Below are positions 1 through 8,071 of a DNA stretch of 64,000 nt, in pieces. The notes beneath the pieces were generated by a model. That model worked only from the letters and a program-made list of their open reading frames with translations. It did not search any database and was not told the DNA's origin. How positions within the stretch are numbered: the stretch's first letter is position 1; every line of letters starts with the position of its first letter. The DNA lies in NCBI GenBank assembly GCA_964484465.1, contig CAZAFL010000015.1:5192-69191 (forward strand), written 5' to 3'. The stretch comes from CAZAFL01 sp964484465 (GTDB lineage Bacteria > Bacteroidota > Ignavibacteria > UBA10030 > SZUA-254). A program made the translations under genes and the position numbers.

Positions 1-2
1 AA

Positions 3-866
3 GCTTCCCGTAAGAGGGCAGAAGAAGAAGCACAACGAAGGGCAGAAGAAGCGAAACGCGAGCAGGAAGCCGCACGCAGGAGGGCTGAAGAGGAAGCCCG
101 GCAGAAGCAGGAAGAGGAAGCTCGCAAGCGCGCCGAGGAAGAGGCGAGAAAACGGGCAGAGGAAGAGGAGCGGAAGAGGAGAGAAGCAGAAGAGCAGAGG
201 AAACGGATTGAAGCTGAGGAACGGCGGAAAGCTGAAGAGCTTGCGCGGCAAAAACTCGAAGAAGAACTGCAAAAGCGGCTTGAAGAAGAGAAAATTCGCA
301 AGCAGGAAGAGGAGACAATCAGAAAAGCTGAAGAGGAGGCACGCAGAGAAGTGCGGGCCCGAAAAATCCAGGAGTTTGTTGCACATGCGAAACAGTGTAT
401 TGTCCAGCGTTCTTTTGATGAAGCGATTATTGATGTGATGAAAATATTCGTCATCGACCCGGAAAATGTGGAAGGGCGCTCGCTCGAACAGGTAATTCAG
501 CAAAACCAGAAAGAGCAATGGAGAGTTGAAGTTGAAAACGCAAAAAAAATCCCTCATCAGAAATATGCCGATACATACAGGTACGTTCTCAGACAAGCGT
601 GGGCAGAAGGGACGCCTGCGCCGGAAGGCGAGGTTCTTTTACGGGACTTCAGAACGTCATTAAGAATTTCTGAGGACGAACACCGCCAGCTCGAACCGCA
701 AGCTAAACTGGATGCTTATGCCGATGCGGTACGAGAAGGTTGGCGCGAGGGCAAACTCTCGCATGAAGCAATGGAACGCCTTGAACTCTTGCGAAAGGAG
801 TTGCATATTTCCGCCGACCAGCATCTGTCCATCGAACAAAAGATACGAAAAGAAATAGGTGTGTAA
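3..866 (+). CDS. Charged coiled-coil protein, 5'-truncated, with C-terminal helical repeats
   Basis: The frame is open from the left edge to the TAA at 864-866, so the start lies outside the window. The first ~115 visible codons are almost only Glu, Arg, Lys, Ala and Gln (EEEARKRAEEEARKR-like), a long single-helix or coiled-coil segment. The last ~170 residues are less biased and contain two related units: one with YRYVLRQAWAEG...LRISEDEHRQLE and one with YADAVREGWREG...LHISADQHLSIE. The shared pattern is an aromatic, W-x-E-G, then L-x-IS-x-(D/E)-x-H. I recognise no named family. It could be a cytoplasmic scaffold or a signalling protein whose catalytic part lies upstream. A strong terminator follows, so it ends its transcript. 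Confidence 0.8.
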   Translation, partial: ASRKRAEEEAQRRAEEAKREQEAARRRAEEEARQKQEEEARKRAEEEARKRAEEEERKRREAEEQRKRIEAEERRKAEELARQKLEEELQKRLEEEKIRKQEEETIRKAEEEARREVRARKIQEFVAHAKQCIVQRSFDEAIIDVMKIFVIDPENVEGRSLEQVIQQNQKEQWRVEVENAKKIPHQKYADTYRYVLRQAWAEGTPAPEGEVLLRDFRTSLRISEDEHRQLEPQAKLDAYADAVREGWREGKLSHEAMERLELLRKELHISADQHLSIEQKIRKEIGV

Positions 867-896
867 GTATTCCTCAACTCTGAGGATATTCAGATG

Positions 897-926
897 GCCA
901 GTTCTCAATGAGGACCGGCTTTTTTT
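897..926 (+). terminator. Rho-independent terminator
   Basis: A ten-position stem (897/898-906 with 910-919, one mismatch and one G-T pair) closes on the loop AAT and is followed by seven T (920-926). It lies 30 bases after the coiled-coil gene. The T-run overlaps the stop codon of the converging DUF309 gene. Confidence 0.8.
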
Positions 927-1794
927 ATTGTAATGTTGGAGACGGTATCGTTGGGACGGCGGAAAATTTGAAGGCCGATTTGCCGTTTTGAGAATGTGCT
1001 TCAAGGTGCTGGAGTGCAAGGTCCATAGCTTCAATCAACGGAGAGAGTGGCAGTCCACAGTCGAGGTTTTCATACTGGCGGAATTTTTCGATGGATTTGC
1101 AGAAGAGATATTTTGCACTCTCGTATTTCGATAGTTTCAAAAAACTATATGCTGACGCCATCTGCACAAATGCCTGCGTAAAGGTTTTTGCGTCGTCCTC
1201 TTCTGCACGCCATAGTTCTTCCCACGCCTCATGGGCTTCCCAGTAATATTGTTTATTAAAAAGTTTGACGGCTTCACAAAATTGTTCGGACTTTACGATA
1301 TCGCGCAACGTCACGAGCATATCGGGGTTCGAAGGTTTGTGGAATTGCAGTTTTGGAATTAATTGCAGGTTAAACTGGTGTTCTTTTCGCTTTTCCAGAC
1401 GTTTGATCTCTTTTTTTCCTTCTTCAATAAAATGCAGTAAAGGAGTTACTCTCAACCCTAAGTATTCTGGCCGGAACACCTCAAGTTTTCCGAAAGCCTT
1501 TTCGAAATTGTTCATGGCGCCCCGGAGGTTCGGTTTTACCGTTACCTGGTGGTATGCCGCCGCGAGCTGTATGATTCCCTGAAAGAAGAGCCTCTCGTCC
1601 TCGTCATGTTGGCGCCAGACGAGCTCCCATGCTTCATGAGCGTGCCAGAACTGACCGTTGTTGAAAAGTGTAATTCCATGATGGAATTCCTCCCAATCTT
1701 CGGAGGACATTTCAATTTCTTTCAACTCTGCGCGGTTGATTTCTTCAGGTTTCTTTTTTTGCGGACGAGTTGTCTTCATGGCGTCAACATACAT
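925..1794 (-). CDS. Tandem DUF309 domain protein
   Basis: About 289 residues with two DUF309 domains. The first carries FNNGQFWHAHEAWELVW followed by R-x-FFQGIIQLAAAYHQ. The second carries FNKQYYWEAHEAWEELW followed by FTQAFVQMASAYSFLK. DUF309 is normally a single ~100-residue helical domain of unknown function with conserved H-x-x-W-E; here it is duplicated with a ~50-residue Lys/Glu-rich linker. The second copy has lost the FxQG glycine of the first, which suggests divergence. ATG at 1794 is used; ATG at 1779 is an alternative. The gene follows the radical SAM gene by ~55 bases on the same strand and is probably cotranscribed with it. Confidence 0.85.
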   Translation of the reverse strand: MYVDAMKTTRPQKKKPEEINRAELKEIEMSSEDWEEFHHGITLFNNGQFWHAHEAWELVWRQHDEDERLFFQGIIQLAAAYHQVTVKPNLRGAMNNFEKAFGKLEVFRPEYLGLRVTPLLHFIEEGKKEIKRLEKRKEHQFNLQLIPKLQFHKPSNPDMLVTLRDIVKSEQFCEAVKLFNKQYYWEAHEAWEELWRAEEDDAKTFTQAFVQMASAYSFLKLSKYESAKYLFCKSIEKFRQYENLDCGLPLSPLIEAMDLALQHLEAHSQNGKSAFKFSAVPTIPSPTLQ

Positions 1795-1848
1795 AAATGA
1801 GCTTGCAATTCAAAGAATACAAACGGTGCCAGAGTGTTACTGCATGAA

Positions 1849-2922
1849 TCAACATTTCGATAAACTCCAGTAACCGGGAATTCGGGTTTTGCACTTCGGA
1901 CAAGTGTCGCCATTGAGAGAGTTTCTGATAATTGTATACCCCCTCCGTTCGATGAGAACCGTCCTGCAATTCGGGCAGTATGTGTTTTCATAGTTGCCAA
2001 CATGGCCGGGCAAATTTCCGGCATACACATAATGCAAACCCGCAGAGGTTCCGATTTCGGCTGCTCGAAGCAATGTCATCACCGGTGTGTTATCTGTGTC
2101 CATCATCTTATAATCAGAATGGAATGCTGTCACATGCCATGGGATATCGGGAGAAACAGAAGCGATAAAATCAGCAATGTCCTTGATTTCTTCTCTGGCA
2201 TCATTGAAGCCTGGAACCAGAAGGGTGACGATTTCCAGCCAGAATTTCTTTTCGTAAAGAGATTTAATCGTGTCGAGGACATTTTGCAGAACGCCGCCGA
2301 GCTTCCTGTACTGTTTGTCGTTAAATCCTTTAAGGTCGACTTTGTACAAGTCGACCCACGGGCGGATATACTCAAGCACTTCCGGCGTTCCGTTTCCATT
2401 CGAGACATACGATGTCACAAGGCCATACCGTTTTGCAATTTTAAATACCTCGACTGCCCACTCGCTCGTAATAAGAGGCTCGTTGTAAGTGCTCGTGACA
2501 ATGGTTGCTTTGCGGTCCATTGCGAGAAAAACGAAATCTTCAGGAGATAAAAACTCAGGCGGTGCGATTGCATTCGGGTCGCGGATTGCCTGAGAGGTAA
2601 CCCAATTCTGGCAATATCCGCAATGATAGTCGCAGCCGAGCATCCCGAAACTCATCGCGAGACTTCCGGGGAGCACGTGGAAGAAGGGCTTTTTCTCCAC
2701 GGGGTCGAGCTGAACACCGCCAAAATAACCGGATGGTACAAAAAGCTTTCCACCCCGGTTAAATCGAACACGACAAATACCATCTTTTCCTTCTCCAATA
2801 ATGCAACGATGGCCGCAGGCGAAACACTCGAGTCTTCCATTCCCCGCATCGCGATACAGCACGCCCTCCTTCGTGTGTTGCATCAATAATTCTTTTAGCG
2901 TCAACTCCTGCGTAACGGGCAT
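1849..2922 (-). CDS. AmmeMemoRadiSam-type radical SAM enzyme (PflA-like)
   Basis: A 357-residue protein with the radical SAM cluster motif CxxxCxxC (C97, C101, C104 in GCDYHCGYCQN). It is preceded by a Cys-rich N-terminal segment (C33, C36, C40, C50) and followed by a C-terminal pair of CxxC knuckles (TYCPNC and DTCPKC), which look like a zinc ribbon. The N-terminal FACGHRC, GICRVR and GYFGGVQLDPVEKKPF are typical of the radical SAM member of the three-part AmmeMemoRadiSam system. That system's AMMECR1 and Memo partners are not in the window. ATG at 2922 is preferred over an upstream in-frame TTG at 2934. The product is presumably a cytoplasmic [4Fe-4S] enzyme; its reaction is unknown. Confidence 0.9.
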   Translation of the reverse strand: MPVTQELTLKELLMQHTKEGVLYRDAGNGRLECFACGHRCIIGEGKDGICRVRFNRGGKLFVPSGYFGGVQLDPVEKKPFFHVLPGSLAMSFGMLGCDYHCGYCQNWVTSQAIRDPNAIAPPEFLSPEDFVFLAMDRKATIVTSTYNEPLITSEWAVEVFKIAKRYGLVTSYVSNGNGTPEVLEYIRPWVDLYKVDLKGFNDKQYRKLGGVLQNVLDTIKSLYEKKFWLEIVTLLVPGFNDAREEIKDIADFIASVSPDIPWHVTAFHSDYKMMDTDNTPVMTLLRAAEIGTSAGLHYVYAGNLPGHVGNYENTYCPNCRTVLIERRGYTIIRNSLNGDTCPKCKTRIPGYWSLSKC

Positions 2923-3003
2923 TGTTGTTTTCAATCTTCTATTATATTATTAAACACTTTTGCCGGGAATTTGTTTCTGCAGAATGTTGCAATGAGTGGA
3001 AAT

Positions 3004-3207
3004 TCATATCAATTTTGAGATAGTTGTTTCCAGGGGATGGTTTTCCGGCTCACTCATTTTTCCTGCAGACATTATCTTTGCGAGAAATGCGTTGTTCCAA
3101 TCGAATAAGGCAAACAGTACACAGACGAACGCAAGAACCGAAAACAAGAACACGCAGGTTGACAGAATATTCGTTAAGGGTCCAGCGGTCAAGAGAATTG
3201 TGTGCAT
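3004..3207 (-). CDS. Small single-pass membrane protein, hypothetical
   Basis: 67 residues beginning MHTILLTAG. A strongly hydrophobic stretch at about residues 12-32 (STCVFLFSVLAFVCVLFALF) fits one membrane helix, followed by a short polar tail. The start is set by GGAGGA at 3211-3216 (minus sense), 4 bases before the ATG. A promoter-like TTGACA-17-TAGCTT lies just upstream (3241-3269). A longer frame would begin at 3240 but lacks a ribosome site. I recognise no family. The ribosome site, promoter and hydrophobic pattern together make it likelier than the overlapping plus-strand frames. Confidence 0.6.
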   Translation of the reverse strand: MHTILLTAGPLTNILSTCVFLFSVLAFVCVLFALFDWNNAFLAKIMSAGKMSEPENHPLETTISKLI

Positions 3208-3240
3208 GTGTCCTCCATGGATGTAAATAATATCCATCAA

Positions 3241-3269
3241 AAGCTAAAGAGTTTATTGTCCAATGTCAA
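3241..3269 (-). promoter_or_regulatory. Candidate sigma70-type promoter for the small membrane gene
   Basis: On the minus strand TTGACA (3269-3264), a 17-base spacer and TAGCTT (3246-3241). Transcription would start about 27 bases before the ATG at 3207. The -35 box sits inside an inverted repeat TGTCCAA/TTGGACA (3257-3263 and 3283-3289), which could be an operator or the end of the upstream nfo transcript. Confidence 0.5.
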
Positions 3270-3299
3270 GTATTGAGATACGTTGGACAGGCTCATAGC

Positions 3300-4178
3300 T
3301 TATTGTGAAGCTAACTTTCGAAGAAGCTTTAAATTCATTTTATCCTCTTGTAAGTCCTCACCTTTTGGTGTTTCAAGTATTTTAGGAATATGTGTTAATC
3401 GTTCATCCTGCATCAAACACCGGAAGCCCGTTGTTCCGATCTCCCCTTTGCCGATGTGTTCGTGGCGGTCTACCCGCGAGCCGAGAGGTTTCTTTGAATC
3501 GTTTGTGTGAATTGCCACCAGATTCTTCAAGCCGATGACGTTATCAAATTCTCTCATCGTCGATTCATATCCCGCCTCGGTGCTGATATCATATCCGGCT
3601 GCGAAAATATGGCATGTATCGATGCACACTGCCATCCGTTTCCGGTCATCGACTCCATCGATGATTTTCCTGAGATGTTCAAAACGGTAACCGACAGCGG
3701 TTCCCTGACCTGCTGTTGTTTCGAGAACACTCAGAACTCTGAAGCTACACGTTTGCTCATGCGCCCGGTTCAGCGATTCGATAATTTTTCTGATGCCCTC
3801 GTCTTCTCCCGCCCCCATGTGTGCCCCGGGATGAAAGTTGAGGTAGGGGATACCGAGAGCTTCACAGCGTTTCAGCTCGTCGACAAATGCTTCTCTCGAT
3901 TTTTTGAGGATTGTATTATCGGTTGCAGACAGATTAATCAGGTAACAATCGTGAGCGACAACCGGAGCGATTGTTGATTTCGAGGCTGTAGTTTTGTAGC
4001 TTGCGATGTCTTCATCAGTGAGTGGCTTTGCGCGCCACTGCGTATTGTTTTTTGTGAAGACCTGTAACGTACGGCACCCGGCAATTGTTGCACGCTCAAA
4101 CGCGGTATGAATTCCTCCTGCAATTGACTCGTGAGCGCCGATGAGAGGTTCAAAATGTTTTTGTTGATTCTTGTTCAT
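3300..4178 (-). CDS. nfo: Endonuclease IV (deoxyribonuclease IV)
   Basis: 292 residues of the AP endonuclease 2 family. This metal-dependent enzyme cuts the phosphodiester 5' of abasic sites and removes 3' blocking groups in base excision repair. Visible family motifs in order: GAHESIAGG near the N-terminus, VFTKNNTQW, LNFHPGAHMG, VLETTAGQGTAVG, CIDTCHIFAAGYD, HTNDSKKPLGSRVDRHEHIGKGEIG and the C-terminal LETPKGE; the His, Asp and Glu of these form the trinuclear zinc site. Length matches the family. ATG at 4178 is chosen because a promoter-like TTGTTC-16-TATATT ends at 4189 and would put the start site about five bases before it; an in-frame TTG at 4190 overlaps the -10 box. Divergent from anmK. 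Confidence 0.95.
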   Translation of the reverse strand: MNKNQQKHFEPLIGAHESIAGGIHTAFERATIAGCRTLQVFTKNNTQWRAKPLTDEDIASYKTTASKSTIAPVVAHDCYLINLSATDNTILKKSREAFVDELKRCEALGIPYLNFHPGAHMGAGEDEGIRKIIESLNRAHEQTCSFRVLSVLETTAGQGTAVGYRFEHLRKIIDGVDDRKRMAVCIDTCHIFAAGYDISTEAGYESTMREFDNVIGLKNLVAIHTNDSKKPLGSRVDRHEHIGKGEIGTTGFRCLMQDERLTHIPKILETPKGEDLQEDKMNLKLLRKLASQ

Positions 4179-4188
4179 CGTTGATTTC

Positions 4189-4216
4189 AATATAGCAAGT
4201 TTACTGCGGCGAACAA
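4189..4216 (-). promoter_or_regulatory. Candidate promoter for nfo, nearly leaderless
   Basis: Minus-strand TTGTTC (4216-4211), a 16-base spacer and TATATT (4194-4189). Predicted initiation falls around 4183, about five bases before the nfo ATG, leaving no room for a ribosome site. The element overlaps the short gap between nfo and the divergent anmK. Confidence 0.55.
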
Positions 4217-4219
4217 AAC

Positions 4220-5401
4220 ATGAAAATATTGGAACGACTATTCAAAAAGAAAAAAAAGCTCATTGTCGGCCTGATGTCGGGTACTTCAGCTGACGGGATT
4301 GACGCTGTGCTCGTTGAGGTGTCCGGTTCGGGTGAGAGAACAAAATTCCGGCAACTTGCTTTTGAAACGTTTCCTTATCCGAAAGGATACAAACAGTGTC
4401 TCATGAAGAATTCGGACCCGGCAACCGCCCGGCTCGATGAGATCACTCGCCTGAATATGTTTGTTGCCGGCATGTTTTCCGATGCGGTGAAACGAATTGT
4501 GCGCAAAGGAGGCAAGAAATTAAGCGCAATCGACTTGATCGGGTCTCATGGTCAGACCATCCATCACCTTTCGGAAAGAAAAAAGTTTTTTGGCAGAAAT
4601 GTCAGGGCATCTCTCCAGATCGGGGATCCATCTGCAATTGCAAAATTAACCGGAATAATCACCATCGGTAATTTTCGTGCGGGTGATATAGCCGTCGGGG
4701 GAGCTGGTGCGCCACTGGTACCGTATTTCGATTATCTGATGCTGCGTTCTCTCCGAAGGAATCGTGCGCTTCTTAACATCGGGGGTATTGCGAATCTTAC
4801 CATCCTTCCTAAAAAATCCTCACTGGACGACGTCCTGGCGTTTGATACCGGTCCCGGCAATATGCTAACGGACGCTCTTATGATGGAACTTTACAACACT
4901 CCTTTTGATGATGACGGAAGGACTGCTTTACACGGAAACATCATCCCCGAATTACTTCGCTCGCTTATGGCACATCCGTATATTCACCGAAGGCCGCCCA
5001 AATCGACGGGGAGGGAAATGTTTGGAGAGTCATTGCTCAAGACGATACTAAAAGAATGGAGGAGGAAAAGAAAACAGGATCTGGTTACGACGGTGACGGA
5101 ATTTACTGCGTTGAGCATTTATTATAACTATCTCCGGTTTATCAGTAAGCGCACGAAGATTGACGAGTTGCTCGTCAGCGGAGGAGGAGTCCACAATCGG
5201 TATATTATGGAAGCCTTAAAAAGATATTTTGCCGGCGTAAAGGTAAGGTCGCTTCAGATTGCAGGCGTTTCGCCCGACGCTAAGGAGGCAATTTGTTTCG
5301 CCGTTCTCGCAAACGAGGCAATTTCCGCAAGGCCTGCCAACGTCCCCCAGGTAACAGGCGCTCAAAGGCGAACTATCCTTGGAGTCATCGGCTTACCGTG
5401 A
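4220..5401 (+). CDS. anmK: Anhydro-N-acetylmuramic acid kinase
   Basis: 393 residues of the AnmK family in the sugar kinase/HSP70/actin fold. The enzyme hydrolyses and phosphorylates 1,6-anhydro-MurNAc to MurNAc-6-phosphate in cell-wall recycling. Motifs: the phosphate-binding loop VGLMSGTSADGIDAVLVEV near residue 20, DLIGSHGQTIHH, QIGDPSAIAKLTG with NFRAGDIAVGGAGAPLVPYFD, NIGGIANLT, FDTGPGNMLTDALM, and the C-terminal LLVSGGGVHNRYIMEAL. The length is typical. A highly basic stretch, LFKKKKKLIVG, precedes the catalytic loop. The gene appears monocistronic, divergent from nfo and convergent with the membrane acyltransferase-like gene. No murQ is visible nearby. Confidence 0.95.
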   Translation: MKILERLFKKKKKLIVGLMSGTSADGIDAVLVEVSGSGERTKFRQLAFETFPYPKGYKQCLMKNSDPATARLDEITRLNMFVAGMFSDAVKRIVRKGGKKLSAIDLIGSHGQTIHHLSERKKFFGRNVRASLQIGDPSAIAKLTGIITIGNFRAGDIAVGGAGAPLVPYFDYLMLRSLRRNRALLNIGGIANLTILPKKSSLDDVLAFDTGPGNMLTDALMMELYNTPFDDDGRTALHGNIIPELLRSLMAHPYIHRRPPKSTGREMFGESLLKTILKEWRRKRKQDLVTTVTEFTALSIYYNYLRFISKRTKIDELLVSGGGVHNRYIMEALKRYFAGVKVRSLQIAGVSPDAKEAICFAVLANEAISARPANVPQVTGAQRRTILGVIGLP

Positions 5402-5450
5402 AATATAGTTTCTGCAGCGCGCCTTATTCCATGACGACACACCCTGCATT

Positions 5451-6632
5451 CTAATTCTCTCTGGTAAAGAGAAAATATAAGAACACTGCACTCGTTCCCA
5501 GCTGGATAATCCTGTAAACGCTGAAGTGACGAGTCTTCAAATAATTCCATATCAATGCGCACAGCCAAATCGCGATGATAAAACCCGCACATATCGGGAT
5601 GGCTGCGGCGAGTCCGAAATTGTCTCCGAGCAAGGACCGGAGGTTAAGTTCCGGGTTAACGGCGGAACCATAAAGAACAACCAAATGCAGACAATACACG
5701 AATAATGACTCTTTCCCGAATACGGTAAGAGTGTGTGTCGGTATTGTTATCAATTTTGACAGAAACCAGGACGCAGTAGTTAATAAACACAGACATCCGA
5801 TTCTCACAAAGAAATAGTTCGGACTGGTGAGCCAATAGTTGTCCATCGGATAAATCCGGAGCGGAATTATATCAAGTACTATTCCCGCGATTATGAAAAC
5901 GGCCCCAAGGACCAACAGCTTGCGCATAAATTGTGGAATACTATTCTGTTCATACGCATTTAGAAATTCCCACGAGACGAGCACGCCGGCAAAGAGGAAA
6001 CCGGCGAACGGGAAGAGGGGAAACGGAGAGCCGTGAGCGCTGTTCATCAATTGTGTAATTACTATGGGAGTTGTATGAAGAAAATCGATATCCCATACGA
6101 GCGGTGTCAGGAAACAGATGAGTAATGTGGAAGTAAGGACCAGCCCGTAGAATCGTGTTTCAGTTTTGAAAAAGAATACAAGAAAGTGAAGGCTGAGTAA
6201 ACCGATGCCTATGCACGTAAGAACATCACACTGGAACAATTGCAGGTAATCGTTTATCGTTCCCTCGATGATAATTTTTTTGATAGAAAAAAATGGAAGA
6301 TGAAGCGCCAGTCCGAGCAGAATCACAAACGACAGTCTTCGAACTCTCCTTTCCAGAGGAGGTCCCCAATGATGATATTCGATCCAGCGCTGGCGTGTCG
6401 AAACAATAAAGGTAAGTCCTGAACCAAAAAGGAATGCAGGAGCACTCAGCCCGTGGAAAAATTCATGGATTTGAAAGAACGATGTTTGCTGAAGCCGGGG
6501 AGCGAGGAACGTCCGGACAACATGCCCTTCCAGCATCAGGAGGATAACACCGCTTCGGTACAAGTCGATGAACAGCAAACGTCGATGAATTGCCGGTGAG
6601 AGCTGCTGAAGCGCGGTGTCAGCTTCCCCCAT
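5451..6632 (-). CDS. Multi-pass membrane protein, DUF1624/HGSNAT-like acyltransferase
   Basis: 393 residues with about ten hydrophobic segments. The beginning, RRLLFIDLYRSGVILLMLEGHVVRTFL, matches the start of DUF1624/heparan-alpha-glucosaminide acetyltransferase-like proteins (R-x-x-x-I-D-x-x-R-G, first helix, conserved His). Later features are GLSAPAFLFGSGLTF and KESLFVYCLHLVVLYG near the C-terminus. The family transfers acyl groups to sugars or cell-surface glycans at the membrane, but the substrate here is unknown. The ATG at 6632 lies 11 bases after the pta stop, so it is probably translated from the same mRNA; an in-frame TTG at 6662 would overlap pta. Confidence 0.75.
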   Translation of the reverse strand: MGEADTALQQLSPAIHRRLLFIDLYRSGVILLMLEGHVVRTFLAPRLQQTSFFQIHEFFHGLSAPAFLFGSGLTFIVSTRQRWIEYHHWGPPLERRVRRLSFVILLGLALHLPFFSIKKIIIEGTINDYLQLFQCDVLTCIGIGLLSLHFLVFFFKTETRFYGLVLTSTLLICFLTPLVWDIDFLHTTPIVITQLMNSAHGSPFPLFPFAGFLFAGVLVSWEFLNAYEQNSIPQFMRKLLVLGAVFIIAGIVLDIIPLRIYPMDNYWLTSPNYFFVRIGCLCLLTTASWFLSKLITIPTHTLTVFGKESLFVYCLHLVVLYGSAVNPELNLRSLLGDNFGLAAAIPICAGFIIAIWLCALIWNYLKTRHFSVYRIIQLGTSAVFLYFLFTREN

Positions 6633-6643
6633 TGTAATTTCGC

Positions 6644-7630
6644 TTATGCTCCCAGGACACAATTGATGGCAACTGTGTTCACGATATCGTTGACACTACA
6701 ACCCCGGGAGAGGTCGAAGGCAGGCTTCTTCAATCCCTGGACAATCGGACCGATTGCTTCAGCATTACCAAGTCGTTGCGCTAATTTATATCCGATGTTG
6801 CCGGCGTTAAGGTCGGGGAAAATCAAGACATTGGCATTTCCTTCAACAGAGCTTCCCGGCGCTTTTGACCGGGAGACTTCCGGAACAATTGCGGCGTCGA
6901 GCTGTAATTCTCCATCGACGATAAGTTCCGGAGTTTTTTTTCTGACGATCGCGGTAGCCTGCTGAACTTTATCTATAAATGGATGGCTGGCACTCCCCTT
7001 GGTGGAAAATGAAAGCATTGCAACCTTCGGTTCCTCTGCTGTAAGTTTATAATGGTTCTCTGCGGTAGTGATTGCAATGTCGGCAAGCTGGTCGACAGTC
7101 GGGTCGGGAACTACGGCACAGTCTGCAAATGAAAATACTTTGTAGGGAAATACCATCAGGAAGAAGCTGGAAACGACGTTGATTCCTTCCTTCAAACCGA
7201 TGACCTGAATTCCCGCTCGCAAGACATCTCCTGTAGTCGATAATGAGCCGGCAACACTCCCATCGGCCATGGATTCACGCACCATCATAGCGCCGAAGTG
7301 GAGGGGGTGCTTCATGGTCTCCTGTGCCTGCGAAAATTCGACGCCTTTTGATTTACGGATGTTGAAAAAAATGTGGGAGAAGTCGCTCAGCTTGTCTGAT
7401 TTCTCCGGATCGATAATTCGTATGCCGGTCAGGTTAACATTGTTCGATTTCGCCTCGGAAAGAATTTGTGCTTCATTTCCAATAAGAAGGATTGAAGCAA
7501 ATCCCTCATCGGTTATAATGCGTGCGGCCTTCAATGTGCGCGGGTCAGTAGCATCCGGCAGAACGACCGTGCGTCTCGATTGTTTTGCCTTCGCTTTAAT
7601 CGAGGATACAGCCTGTGATGGAACCATCAT
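6644..7630 (-). CDS. pta: Phosphate acetyltransferase
   Basis: 328 residues of the short phosphotransacetylase (PTA/PTB) family, interconverting acetyl-CoA and acetyl phosphate. Family features include RRTVVLPDATDPRTLKAARI, LHFGAMMVRESMADGSVAGSLSTTGDVLRAGIQVIG, ADCAVVPDPTVDQLADIAI, VAMLSFSTKGSA, DGELQLDAAIVPEV, NVLIFPDLNAGNIGYKLAQRLG and the closing GCSVNDIVNT. It lacks the long N-terminal DRTGG extension of E. coli Pta. Phosphate butyryltransferase is an alternative but the motifs favour acetyl. Start and upstream stop overlap as TAATG, so it is translationally coupled to the preceding gene. No ackA is in the window; acetyl-CoA synthetase is encoded at 22.8 kb. Confidence 0.92.
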   Translation of the reverse strand: MMVPSQAVSSIKAKAKQSRRTVVLPDATDPRTLKAARIITDEGFASILLIGNEAQILSEAKSNNVNLTGIRIIDPEKSDKLSDFSHIFFNIRKSKGVEFSQAQETMKHPLHFGAMMVRESMADGSVAGSLSTTGDVLRAGIQVIGLKEGINVVSSFFLMVFPYKVFSFADCAVVPDPTVDQLADIAITTAENHYKLTAEEPKVAMLSFSTKGSASHPFIDKVQQATAIVRKKTPELIVDGELQLDAAIVPEVSRSKAPGSSVEGNANVLIFPDLNAGNIGYKLAQRLGNAEAIGPIVQGLKKPAFDLSRGCSVNDIVNTVAINCVLGA

Positions 7631-7953
7631 TACTTCCTGTGGTCCTGGTCCAGGCGGTCGATTTCAACCTGCATTGCGACAATGCGGCGGCGGAGATATT
7701 CGATGTATTCATCCCGGGGTCTTCCGTTAAATTCGGGCAGATAGGGTTGAAGGTTTATTCCATTTTTCATGATTGTCTCGAGGATGTATGAATGCGATTT
7801 TGCCAGCTCGATGTATGAGCGTTCCAACTGGTCATATTTCTCTTTGTAATAGATCAGAGGCTCGTTCGCCTGGCGTATATCCTGAAATGCAATCACGAGT
7901 ACGGAAATGATAAGGAGAGAAAAGAAAAGGTACATCCAGACATTAGGCTGCAT
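7630..7953 (-). CDS. Small N-terminally membrane-anchored coiled-coil protein
   Basis: 107 residues starting MQPNVWMYLFFSLL. One membrane helix (about residues 5-23) is followed by a charged helical region rich in Glu, Tyr, Arg and Lys with a coiled-coil heptad tendency (YDQLERSYIELAKSHSYILE, and near the end RRRIVAMQVEIDRLDQ). The ATG at 7953 has GGAG six bases upstream and fits the promoter at 7981-8009; an earlier in-frame ATG at 7980 would sit ahead of the predicted transcription start. No named family is recognised. It is the first gene of a three-gene unit with pta and the DUF1624-like protein, ending in a TAATG overlap with pta. Confidence 0.75.
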   Translation of the reverse strand: MQPNVWMYLFFSLLIISVLVIAFQDIRQANEPLIYYKEKYDQLERSYIELAKSHSYILETIMKNGINLQPYLPEFNGRPRDEYIEYLRRRIVAMQVEIDRLDQDHRK

Positions 7954-7980
7954 TGCGGTCTCCGGAAAAGTTGTTTTCAT

Positions 7981-8009
7981 TATTCAGTTGAGCAGAAAAT
8001 AAATGTCAA
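7981..8009 (-). promoter_or_regulatory. Candidate promoter for the coiled-coil protein/pta operon
   Basis: Minus-strand TTGACA (8009-8004), 17-base spacer, TGAATA (7986-7981). Initiation would be near 7974, about 20 bases before the ATG at 7953 that has its own ribosome site, which supports this start over the one at 7980. Confidence 0.5.
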
Positions 8010-8071
8010 TTCAAAAATTTCGTGTGAAAAGTTCGCTTTTTTCCTACCAAAAAGCAAATATGATGCTGATA

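Noticed and set aside
2996..3226. Plus-strand frame opposite the small membrane gene
   Set aside because: No ribosome site, no hydrophobic or domain pattern; the minus frame has both a ribosome site and a promoter.
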